Source of the DNA: Blastomyces gilchristii SLH14081 | Taxonomy: Eukaryota; Ascomycota; Eurotiomycetes; Onygenales; Ajellomycetaceae | Length of the DNA: 64,000 nucleotides | Direction: 5' to 3' | NCBI RefSeq assembly: GCF_000003855.2 | Contig: NW_003101654.1 | Span: 316,387 to 380,386, forward strand | In this document: positions 1 through 9,019 of the stretch, piece by piece | Numbering within the stretch: position 1 is the stretch's first letter | Layout of the letters: every line of letters starts with the position of its first letter | Translations under genes and position numbers: made by a program | Notes under the pieces: model-generated | Told to the model about the DNA's origin: nothing | Seen by the model: only the letters and a program-made list of their open reading frames with translations | The model's database searches: none

Positions 1-205
1 ACGGGGTGTAGCGGTATGTGGCGCGGTCATAGGGAGAGCGACCCTGTGAGACAAACTTTGCAGCATCTGTGAAGACGAAATAGTCGATGTCGGTGTATTT
101 CATGGGAGAGTGGGCATCTTGGTAGAGCCCGTAGAAGAGGAGTACAACTCGGAGAAAAATTGCGGCAGAAAACACCCGAGTTGCAGAGTTGAATAAAGAC
201 TGCAT
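1..205 (-). CDS. GPI14: GPI mannosyltransferase 1 (PIG-M/Gpi14), N-terminal part cut by window edge
   Basis: Catalytic subunit of the ER enzyme that adds the first mannose to the GPI-anchor precursor on the lumenal side (CAZy GT50 family, established knowledge). The frame opens with ATG at 205-203 and runs without a stop for 68 codons to the edge. Residues 12-28 are hydrophobic (first membrane segment or signal anchor). Residues 37-49 read [13 protein letters not shown], the family hallmark, with the acidic D-I-D motif at residues 39-41; residues 57-68 read [12 protein letters not shown], also conserved in PIG-M proteins. Codon use is GC-normal and there is no RIP-like decay, so this is probably a living host gene whose promoter lies in the 206-971 interval. 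Recognition is by motif only; no intron is seen in the visible part. Confidence 0.9.
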   Translation of the reverse strand, partial: MQSLFNSATRVFSAAIFLRVVLLFYGLYQDAHSPMKYTDIDYFVFTDAAKFVSQGRSPYDRATYRYTP

Positions 206-239
206 GGCGAATTTTCAGAAATAGGTGTATGTAGTATTC

Positions 240-294
240 AAAAAAAAAAAAAAATAAATAAATATAAAAATAAAAAATAAGGGGGGGGGGGGGG
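240..294. repeat. Poly-A / poly-G low-complexity tract
   Basis: A run of 15 A (240-254), an A/T-only stretch, then 14 consecutive G (281-294). It lies about 35 bp upstream of the GPI14 start codon, so it may be part of that promoter region (inference). The exact homopolymer lengths may be assembly-sensitive. Confidence 0.85.
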
Positions 295-613
295 AAGGGT
301 GTGTTGGTTGGCTCGAATTGATGGGTTACGCTGTGCAGACCGTTTCAGAAATGCACAAAAAATGGGTCACTATATTAGAGCAAATAACAAAGGGCCGCCC
401 AAAACTCAGTCCACAAGTATGATATAGCAAACGGGTGATGATAAAGGACATCGCACTCCTCTCTTCTATCAACCTATCAACCGGTTCGAGCATGCAGAGA
501 GTGTTATAGCCAAAAATTGCAGCTCGAGGACGGTTGCGCGCTTGGATGCAGAGTGGAAAAAAGCCGTAATCAACCCCAAGGCCAAAACGAACAAGTAGGA
601 AACAATCAGATCA

Positions 614-648
614 AACAGACCGAACAGACCGAAAAGACCGAACAGACC
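614..648. repeat. 9-bp tandem repeat, about four copies
   Basis: Unit ACAGACCGA repeated nearly four times; one copy reads AAAGACCGA. A simple minisatellite in host intergenic DNA. Confidence 0.8.
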
Positions 649-816
649 TGTCTCTGTTTCTGGATATTTGTCAAGAGCATTGCAACAAGGAACGTTGAGG
701 CTTGTGATGAGATGGCGTGTCCGGAACACGGATGATCCGGTCCGAGGAGGATTCTGCAAAAATTGAATGTTGAAGAATCAACCATCCAAACCAACACTCG
801 GCCGCCACGCTTTGTG

Positions 817-836
817 ATGAGAAATTAATTTCTCAT
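817..836. other. 20-bp perfect palindrome
   Basis: The half-site ATGAGAAATT is followed directly by its reverse complement. It lies in unmutated host DNA about 140 bp before the transposon boundary. It could be a dimeric protein binding site or chance; there is no further support. Confidence 0.5.
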
Positions 837-973
837 TCTGGGTCAAAATTCGATACCCATTCCGCCCGGAGAGTGGCTGAAATCACAGTTGACTACAATG
901 CGCTATATAAGAAGAGTGGTTTGCTATTTGTACCCCTTCTTGCAAAGTTAGAATCTTCAAAAGAATCCCTATA

Positions 974-1056
974 ACCGTGCCATGCTTACTCACTCTCTCT
1001 AGTGAGTGTGCCACAGTGTATGAAAAACCACACTGTATAGAAAATATTTTGAATAT
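974..1056 (+). repeat. Left terminal inverted repeat of the Fot1-like element
   Basis: Matches the reverse complement of 30722-30804 over 83 bp, differing only by C/T or G/A transitions with the left copy the more mutated. It contains two internal mirrored pieces (ACTCACT/AGTGAGT and CAGTGT/ACACTG) that could form short hairpins. Confidence 0.9.
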
Positions 1057-1097
1057 CTTCATTCTTCATCTTCAAATAATTATCATTAATTATAATC

Positions 1098-1425
1098 ATG
1101 TCTAAATCTTCTAATTACACTGAGAAGCAGTTGTAAAGAGCTGTTAACATGTATAAATATAATTCAAAATTAAAAATCATATCTCTGTTATAAGAATTCA
1201 AAGTCTTATATATTATCTTATATAAGAGAATTAATGAGAAGAAATCAAGAACTATGAGAGTTTCACTGAATTAAGTATTGAATAACAGTTAGAAAGAGAT
1301 AATTAAGATATGAATTTATCAGTTAAATATTAATTTTTACCTGTTCATCATTGAGCATATCAAAGCTGCTGTAAACTGTATATTAAGACAGTATTATACA
1401 GATTCAGAGACTGCATCTCTTATAA
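1098..1425 (+). pseudogene. Fot1/pogo transposase, N-terminal part (decayed)
   Basis: The frame starts at ATG 1098 (MSKSSNYTEKQL) and encodes a CENP-B/pogo-type helix-turn-helix region: a short helix, FKVLYIILYKRI as the recognition helix area, then the start of the second HTH. In-frame TGA and TAA codons interrupt it. It ends where Gypsy-B inserted at the duplicated ATAA (1422-1425). The same frame resumes at 28894 without a shift. Confidence 0.75.
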
Positions 1426-1603
1426 TGTGGTTTGGAAGAACGTACGACCGCCGGATAATAACGCGGCCGCTTCTGAACACGCTTCCGAACACGCTTACAA
1501 ATGTAAAGGGGCCCTAGCGGCCACTAATTAATTTAGATAATGTATATAAGAAGTCAGCGTACGCCTGTAATCATACACTGACTCAAGAAACCTTTGAATC
1601 ACA
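1426..1603 (+). repeat. Gypsy-B 5' LTR
   Basis: Aligned over its whole length with 28713-28889. The first ~90 bp retain many CG, CC and GG dinucleotides (for example around 1441-1520), unlike the internal sequence. A TATA-like stretch (GTATATAAG, about 1543) is the probable promoter element. Confidence 0.88.
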
Positions 1604-1612
1604 TCTGATAGC

Positions 1613-2979
1613 ATGTCTAAAAACCAGTGAGAAGCACAGGCTTCTCCAGAACATGATAATTCTGTCTATGAAGTGATTTATAGTTATCATGTCAGTGTGG
1701 TTCTAAAAATGTCTCAAGAGATAGTGTATAAAGAACAGTGAGTGAAAGAGCATTTAATTAATACTACTTCACTTATTGAGAGAAAACTTCATGCTCAGAT
1801 GAATGTTATATATCATATATAAACAGATAAGATGTGAGAAAGAAAATGTAAGCAGTGAATCAGATTCAAAGAAGACTGCTTTCTACTTAAAAGAAGAATA
1901 AAAAGAAAGAGATGATTATCACTGAAATTGTATAATAATAACAGAAATTATATAATAATATAGTAATATAATAATATAGTAATATAATAATAAACATTGT
2001 ATAATTAATGAAAAATCACTGAAATAAATATCTTCTCTAGTTAATATAAACATTCTTCTCTACTATCTGAACTAAAAGATATGCAGAACCTCTCAGAGAG
2101 TGTAATCAAAGTAGTAAGAAAAGTAACTGAGATCACTGAACTGAAATTGAAGCTCTGTACATATATAAGAATTCTAAATAAAATCAAAATCTTGTGTACA
2201 CAGTGATAGACTGAGATAGAAATTAAACAACAATTGATATTTACTGTGAATTAAGCATTCACCATAAAGAGCTTCACTGACACAATTATTATCATTAATA
2301 AAAATAAAGAAAATCAGGTCTTAGATCTGTAGTAGAAGATTGAATATTTACAGATAACTATACTGAATCTGAAGATCTTACTACAATTGTTCATAACCTC
2401 TTCATAAGTGTATATATTATCAGAGATTACTGCACAGAATAAGAAGCTGAATATAAGATATATCAATCTGAGAGATCTGTCAAAGTTATTAAGCTTTAAT
2501 AATAACTGAAAAAATGATGCTGTAATCAGCTGATTAAGTCAGATGCAATTATATTATCAGATTAAATATAAACTCACAGACAGATAGTTGACAGAATTTT
2601 AACAAGTTCTAAGATCTGCTGCATTTCTATATAAAAAAGTGAAGTCATTATAAATAACTGTTAAAAAGATGAATCTCACAGATCTTAAGTAATATTCATT
2701 CTCATAAATATGAAATGAGTTTTTCAAATGAATCTTGCATAACTTTGAGAAAGTGAATATGTGAGATAAGTATTATAAATACTTCACTAAGTGTAGATAA
2801 GTGAGTGATCTTATATCATACTTCATACACTTCAGTTTATACTATCTTGTATTAAATGAAGAGCTTTTAACATCTTTCTGTTTACAGATCTTCATTTATA
2901 ATCTTATATCTGAGTTAAGAGTAGAATGAAAATGCTTAACCTCATAATCAGATATGATAAAAGAAGTATACAATATTCT
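1613..2979 (+). pseudogene. Gypsy-B gag region (decayed)
   Basis: A frame starts at ATG 1613 (MSKNQ, then TGA), ten bases after the LTR. The charged, helix-rich content fits a gag protein, but no zinc knuckle was recognised. Broken by stops and then by the Gypsy-A1 insertion at 2980. The call rests on position between the LTR and the pol remnants. Confidence 0.5.
1930..1993. repeat. AT-rich short tandem repeat
   Basis: Imperfect repeats of ATATAATAATATAGTA-type units inside the Gypsy-B gag region. Probably slippage expansion after mutation had made the sequence almost pure A/T. Confidence 0.6.
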
Positions 2980-3287
2980 TGTGACAGGCTGCGCCCGATC
3001 AATCATATAGACTATTTCATTACACTTCATAGATTCTTCCGCTTCACTCTCGAACACATATGCTCTGATTCTCAGCCATTCTTGATCACCGATCCTCAGC
3101 CGCCACGAACATGTATAGATTCTTCCACCTCAAAGCTCCACTGTGTATGTCACTACATACATGTATAAATATTCACTCTGATCACTGATTTCTACACTTT
3201 CTCTTTCTTTCCTTCTCTAACATTTTTATCTTTGTTATATAAGACCTATCAATATTGTACTGATCTATTCAGTGTAGACCTCTTACA
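2980..3287 (+). repeat. Gypsy-A1 5' LTR
   Basis: 308 bp, direct repeat of 15629-15936, same family as 18574-18899, 24059-24384 and 59095-59375. The left end (GGCTGCGCCCGATCAATC) and the CCGCCACGAAC stretch still carry CG and CC. Confidence 0.9.
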
Positions 3288-3617
3288 CTATAAAAACATT
3301 CATCATCTTCTTATTAGAAAACAATTATTCATACATTATCTTCTCATTAGAAACAATTATTTATCAAGAGATATCTGAACATGTAACAATACATAAGAAA
3401 TAGAGAAACAGTCAAACAGTTAAGCAGATACTAAGTTCTCAGATAGAAGCTTGCTCATCAGTTGTTCTGACCCTGTAACAAGATCTTATAAAGAGAATAA
3501 GATCTTATAAGAGAATATCAGTGAAAGATCTGAGAGTTCTAACACTTAGATATATGAGAATATAATTACACTTCTTCAGATTTCACAGATATTATACATT
3601 TAATAGTTGATATAATC

Positions 3618-4650
3618 ATGTCTAATAATAATATAAAACTCTCAAATGCAAGCATAGATACAATATCACAGTGACTCTGACTAATGTTGAAATTACAACA
3701 GCAACAGATAGCAGATATGCATGTAACTTAATAACTTTCATATGAAAAGATTCAACAATTAATTCATGCAATTTCAACATCTATAGAATTGAATATAAAA
3801 GCACTGAAAGAATGCTTAAATGCTTCTGTATACTTTAATGCTTCTGATCTCACTCTCTACTCATTATAAAGAATGAAAATGCTCATGAAACTGAGTATAG
3901 ATGAAGATGCTATCAGTTCACTAATTAATCAAGATTGATATATCAATGAATAATTGAAAGATCATATAAAACAGAAATTTCATCTATAAATGAAAGCATG
4001 TGAATCAACATTGCAAATGCCTGATAATATTATGAAACATCTTAATATTCTGTTTCAAGACACTGTCATGTAACAGAAAGCATTAGATTAATTACAGAGT
4101 ATTTAACAGAGAAACACTTCTTTTACAATATTCATCTCTGACTTCAACACTAAGATTCTAGAAGCAGATAATCAATCTTGAGAGAATTGAATGAAGATTA
4201 GCATGCTTAAGAAGACATTGACTTTTGAACTCTTACAGGCTCTTGTAAGTGTAGACAAAGATCAGACTTATGCAAACTTCTATACACAGCTCTGAACATT
4301 AAATGATTATCTTATCAAGCTCAAGAGTATACAGAACAGTGACAGAAGATGTTATATCTCAGTCACTTATACATCTATGCTGAAGAGAAGTAATAGCAAT
4401 AATGCAGATATCATGAACTGAATAGATTTAAATGTCTATGTACAAGCAAGAGTTTCTGCTGTTTGAACAGGCTTTCAAGTCCCTGGAATCACTTCTGAAG
4501 AAGTCACTGATCAATGTCAATGTGAAGTGTGTATCAACTGTAGCTGATCAGAACATATTGCTTTCAACTACTAATCAATTCATGTGTCTTCTCATTCAAA
4601 GAATGAATCAGTGTCTGTCCGTGCCAACCACATTACATTAGAGAAAGATT
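3618..4650 (+). pseudogene. Gypsy-A1 gag (decayed)
   Basis: The frame starts at ATG 3618 (MSNNNIKLSNASIDTISQ, then TGA) and stays in one frame for most of its length, broken only by stops. Residues around KECLNASVYFNASDLTLYSL and INQD-YINE-LKDHIKQKF belong to the retrotransposon gag helical core. Near 4530-4575 a CINC-x4-EHIAFN-Y pattern is a CCHC zinc knuckle whose last Cys is now Tyr. The same gag is readable in Gypsy-A2 (minus) and Gypsy-A3. It forms the particle shell and binds RNA (known for the family). Confidence 0.78.
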
Positions 4651-4759
4651 CAGAAAATAACTATGAGAATGTCTCAGTGAAACAGAGAAAAGATTAGCTT
4701 CTGTTCAAATTCATAAACAGAAGCTTGAAGAGGTCAGATAACAATGATTTGAAGAGAAG

Positions 4760-6395
4760 ATAATAATGAATATGATTCTTATATCTACTGTGATTGATAA
4801 CATGTATAATATGAAAGCCATGATAGACAGCAGTCTATATCACTATACAATGATAAAATCTTCAGTCATAAGACATCATAATCTTCAGTGTATCTCTTTA
4901 TCAAAACTCTGACTTCTCACAGAATTTGATGATTCAAAAGACATTTATACTCATTACATGATGAAGCTGATCATAGATATAAGAGAACATTAACATAAAG
5001 ATGTCTACACATATGAAGTTGATAATCTTGATTACAATCTTATATTAGAACTTGTCTGACTATCTGAATAAGATATCTTATTAAATACTTGAAACAGAAG
5101 ATTGATATTCTCTAATAATAATAGAATTCATGAAGATGATATTCACAAGACTATGAATCTTACACAGATTTCTGCCATCACTTATGAAATACTCAGAAAA
5201 AGAAGTCATTATCAAAACCACTGACAGAGTCACTGACAAGTTCATTGACAGCAGAATTATGTATCAATCTACTTCATTAGTCTGACTAATATTAAAAAGG
5301 CTCTAGAAAAGTTATTCTGTGTTATAATAACAGATTCTTGTACAAAACTCTCTTAATAATATCATGAGTATCTAGATGTCTTTTAACAACATAATATTAC
5401 AAACATACCTCTCTTACAAGGTTCTGAAATGAATCATGGTATCAAGTTAGAGAAAAAGAATGATAAGAACTCTGAATTATCATGAGACTCTCTTTATAAC
5501 ATGTTCTGAGATGAACTTCTTCTTCTTCAAAAGACACTTAATGATCTATTAAATAAGGAATTCATACACATTAGCAACTCTTTCACTGCAGCCTCTATTC
5601 TCTTTGTAAAGAAATCAGATGAAGAACTCTGATTCTGTGTGAATTATCAAGAATTGAACAGATTAATAAAGAAAGACTGTTATTCTTTATCTCTTATCAA
5701 TGAAACTCTAGCTCACATTGAATAAGCTTAATAATTTATAAAGTTAGATGTCATCACTGCATTTCATAAGATCTGTATCACTGAAGAAGATGAGTGCCTT
5801 ACAGCATTTCAAACATGATATGATCTCTTTGAATGAGTAGTCACACTCTTTGAACTAGTCAATGCTCTCAGTACATTTCAGAAGTATATTAACTGAGTAC
5901 TTCAAGACTTTCTTGACAAATTTACATCTGCTTATCTAGATGACATTCTCATCTTCACTGATGAATTCAGAAAGGAACATCAAGAGCATGTACAAAGAGT
6001 ATTACAATGACTACAAGAAGCGGAATTATCAATTGATATTGACAAGTGTGATTTCGAAGTCAAGAACCTCAAATACTTCACAACTACTTGTAAACTCATT
6101 AAACAACAGATGCGATGGTCTGAGTTCTTAAGCTACTTTCATTTTACAATACACTATCATTCTGGCAGCCAGAACTTGATGGCAGACGCTCTCTTGTGAC
6201 AAGAACAAGATATGCTGCTCGATGTGACAGACACACACTGAATGAACTGAGAACACTGACTCTTAGACTCAAAGATATTGATTAACCAAGATAAAACAAC
6301 TGATAGCACTATACATGTTTCTCTGATTAGAACACTCTCTCTCTGAACTGATACTGACATTGATATCTTCACTTTCTCTACACTGAATGAACTAT
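4760..6395 (+). pseudogene. Gypsy-A1 pol, protease and reverse transcriptase (decayed, internal deletion)
   Basis: A degraded protease region about 4770-4860 is followed by RT blocks: ILFVKKSDEELWFCVNYQEL near 5610, KLDVITAFHKI near 5745, FELVNALSTFQKYIN near 5850, and an intact YLDDILIF catalytic motif at about 5933-5956. After DIDKCDFEVK (about 6060) the sequence jumps to the end of RNase H (SYFHFTIHYHSGSQNLMADA, about 6132), skipping about 545 bp that Gypsy-A3 retains. Integrase begins only after Gypsy-C1. Confidence 0.8.
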
Positions 6396-6400
6396 GATAT

Positions 6401-7172
6401 TGTAAGAATAAGTGCTCGCAGGTGATTATTCAGATGTTTGCAGCTTGGCGTGATATGTACTATTAACTACTAGAAGTATTCACAGTAGAAAGATAAAATG
6501 TAGAGATTAAATATATAATAGCATTCAAGCTGAGTTATGAATAGTATTCATGAACTTCAGTCTATATAGTTGTGTGTAGCCAAGGGCTGCTAGACTGACC
6601 GTGTGACCGTGTCTGGGACCAGGACCAGATTTTTTGATAGTTCCATTATCAATTCGACTGATCCCATTACACGGTTTTAACATTAGATAGTAGTTTCATA
6701 CTGTCTCAGTGAGACTTACTGTCTACTCTTGTCACATTTTCCAAATGAGACCATGATTTCCACTTCTCAATTTAAATTATTTTTATTGCTTTAAATGACT
6801 TTAAATCTCATTTGAGTGTTACCAAAAAGTGTTACTTTTTAAAAAATTAAAAATAGTCTAAAAAAAACCTTAAAATGTCTAAAAATAATAACTTTATGCC
6901 AAGAATGAGACTAAATGAGACCAAATGAGATCACTTTCTCATTTTTTTCAAGTCATGGTTCCATTTTAAGATCTGATATATAGTCACTTTACATGTTTTT
7001 TTGATAGCCAGTCCCAGCGGGATTCACGCTAAGAAATGTATGAGACCAGACCAAATGAGATCAAATGTGAAATTCATGGTCTCAGTGGCCAGTCTAAGAG
7101 CTGCTAGCTCTATTGATTATATAAGAGATAGAAATAGAAGTAAAGAATCTGTGAGAAGCAGAATTTCTTACA
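6401..7172 (-). repeat. Gypsy-C1 3' LTR, split by the 500-bp element
   Basis: 258 bp of LTR in two parts (6401-6593 and 7108-7172, plus the duplicated target). The right part is heavily transition-mutated relative to 14096-14162: every ACGCGAGAG has become ATATAAGAG-type sequence. Confidence 0.88.
6594..7093. mobile_element. 500-bp nonautonomous DNA element (MITE-like) in the Gypsy-C1 LTR
   Basis: Ends read ACTGACCGTG and, inverted, ACTGGCCACTG, i.e. short imperfect inverted repeats. It is flanked by a 14-bp duplication CCAAGGGCTGCTAG (6580-6593) and CTAAGAGCTGCTAG (7094-7107), confirmed by LTR length arithmetic (772 - 514 = 258). Inside are repeated CCAAATGAGA/GAGACCA motifs near both ends (6741-6760, 6890-6930, 7040-7075), as in subterminal transposase-binding repeats. 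No coding capacity seen. It keeps CC, GG and CG dinucleotides, so it is younger or was spared. Superfamily not assigned; the 14-bp duplication is longer than the 8 bp of hAT and the 9-11 bp usual for Mutator. Confidence 0.75.
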
Positions 7173-7984
7173 TATTTCTCCCTTTCTAAGACTTTATTCA
7201 CAAAGCTTTTCACTGAGTGACTTTCTAGAATCAGCTTAGCACTGTAATAATACTCACTAAAAACTCTTCATATCTATAAAAAATCTTAGTAAGGAAAAAT
7301 CTCTTATTACTATAAAGAGAAAAGAGTCTATTACTCAGTTTCTTATTTTATAAGATTCTTTATAATTTACAGATTCTTCTCTGACTATTACACAGATTCA
7401 TCTCATATCTTTTATATAGAAGAGTTTCAGTTAACTCTCAATTATTTTCATGAGATTCTTATGTAATTATTATACAGATTTATCTTACAGATAAATCACT
7501 ATCTGTGAGATCACTCTTATCAAAGAGAAGTATTTATAAGTTAATCTTTCACTCATTCTTATAAATTATTGTTCTTTAACACTGTAGAATTGTGAGGAAT
7601 TTTTCATTCTATTATTAACTCTGTAGAATTATAAAATCAAGATATCTGTGATCTGTAATCACTCTTTATAGTTATATAAAAAGATTCAGATCTGTGATTC
7701 ATAATTACTCATATTTACTAGAGTGATCTGACTGTTCTGTAGAATTACTCACAGTGTAAGTAAATCTCTCTAAAGTAGTATAAATATCTCAGATCTATCT
7801 ATGAAATCTTATCTTCTTTTTTCTTTTTCTATAACAGCTTTCATTCTCACAAACTATGAGTATTCTCATTTATTCATAAAGTATTTTTACTCAGATAATA
7901 GAGAGAGAGTGTTTCTAACAATATCTGTATATTAATTCAAGAACTTCTCAAGAATAAAAATTTTTTCAATTTCAATATCTTTAT

Positions 7985-8420
7985 AAATAATGTCTGATCA
8001 CTGTTAAGCTTCTCATGAGTGTCTCTGTGACTTCTCTGATTACTTTTTACTGACTGATGAAGCAGAGATGTCACTGCTCATGACTGTGTCTTCATTCTTC
8101 TCAGCTCTGCCACTGTACCTGATCTTCAGATCAGTGACTCATCTCATGCCTCTCTCAGATCAGTTCCTGGCTTCAAGCAGTGCAGTTCCCTTCTTTGCTG
8201 TAAGTCTTCTCACAAGTAATTTCTTACAGACTCTAGCTAACAGTTCTTGTAAAGCTGTCTGTGTTGTCAGTGTCTTCTGTGATCTTACAGATCTATAATC
8301 ACCTTTTCTCTGCCTGCACAATCTCTGATCAGGTATATGCAAATATGTCTAGATTCTCTATCAATGATTCTCACATCACAGCACATTTCTGCAATCTCAT
8401 TATCAATGAAAGATGAGTTC
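7985..8420 (-). pseudogene. Gypsy-C1 conserved post-pol ORF region (unknown; strand uncertain)
   Basis: Between the chromodomain and the 3' LTR. The element-sense frame (minus, open 8342-8160) reads LTTQTALQELLARVCKKLLV, then a basic RRLTAKKGTALLEARN and, past TGA codons, TDLKIRYSGRAEKNEDTVMS. Gypsy-C2 carries the same sequence at about 46270-46740. The antisense frame (plus, 8068-8298) is also open and conserved in Gypsy-C2 (46606-46346), so the coding strand is undecided. No family recognised. Confidence 0.45.
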
Positions 8421-9019
8421 TCAGATACCTGCAAAATTCAGATAATCAAGACAATACAAATGTCATGAATTTGTGACAGAAGTTAATCTGAATAGATGAG
8501 TTCTCTCTCTACATCTTAATTGTTTTCAGGCTGAATACTTCAGCATAACTGAGAGAGTAGACACAGCTTTATAAGAGATATCTGATCACATGTACAGATG
8601 ACCAGTTTTCAAGACTCTACTACAACTGTGTATACTCTAGTATTCAGCTTCTCTGAAGTCTATGCATTTCTGATGATCTTTATATTAAATGCAATAATTA
8701 TCTATATCACAGATATAATACTCTCTACTTCTTTAAAGAGAGAAATTAATAGTTATGAAAGAATTGAGTATTATAAGTGATAAGAGTGTGAATTTAAGTT
8801 TTCTTTATTCTTTCTTTATTAATCTTCAAATTGTGTTTACAGCCCTGTTTATTTTCTTGTTTTTTAGCTTTAATAAGAATATAATTTCTTCTTTTCTTAT
8901 ATACACTGTAGACTGTTCATTTCAGTAGAAACTCATTATCTTATAGACTAGAGTTTACAAATGACAGTGCTAATATCTTTATTATAATCAGGTTCTTAGT
9001 GAAGACTGTGTTATTCTGA

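Larger units (their letters stand above)
206..971. other. Host noncoding DNA between GPI14 and the transposon stack
   Basis: GC-normal, not RIP-mutated. It should contain the GPI14 promoter next to 205. It also holds a homopolymer tract, a 9-bp tandem repeat and a 20-bp palindrome, listed separately. Short open frames (517-735 plus, 469-759 minus) show no recognisable domain and overlap the repeat. Nothing else is identifiable. Confidence 0.6.

Noticed and set aside
517..735. Plus 72-aa and overlapping minus 96-aa and 63-aa frames near GPI14
   Set aside because: They include the 9-bp tandem repeat and have no recognisable domain; judged chance frames.
2926..3168. 80-aa plus frame crossing the Gypsy-A1 left boundary
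   Set aside because: It spans the junction between Gypsy-B and the Gypsy-A1 LTR, so it cannot be an original coding frame.
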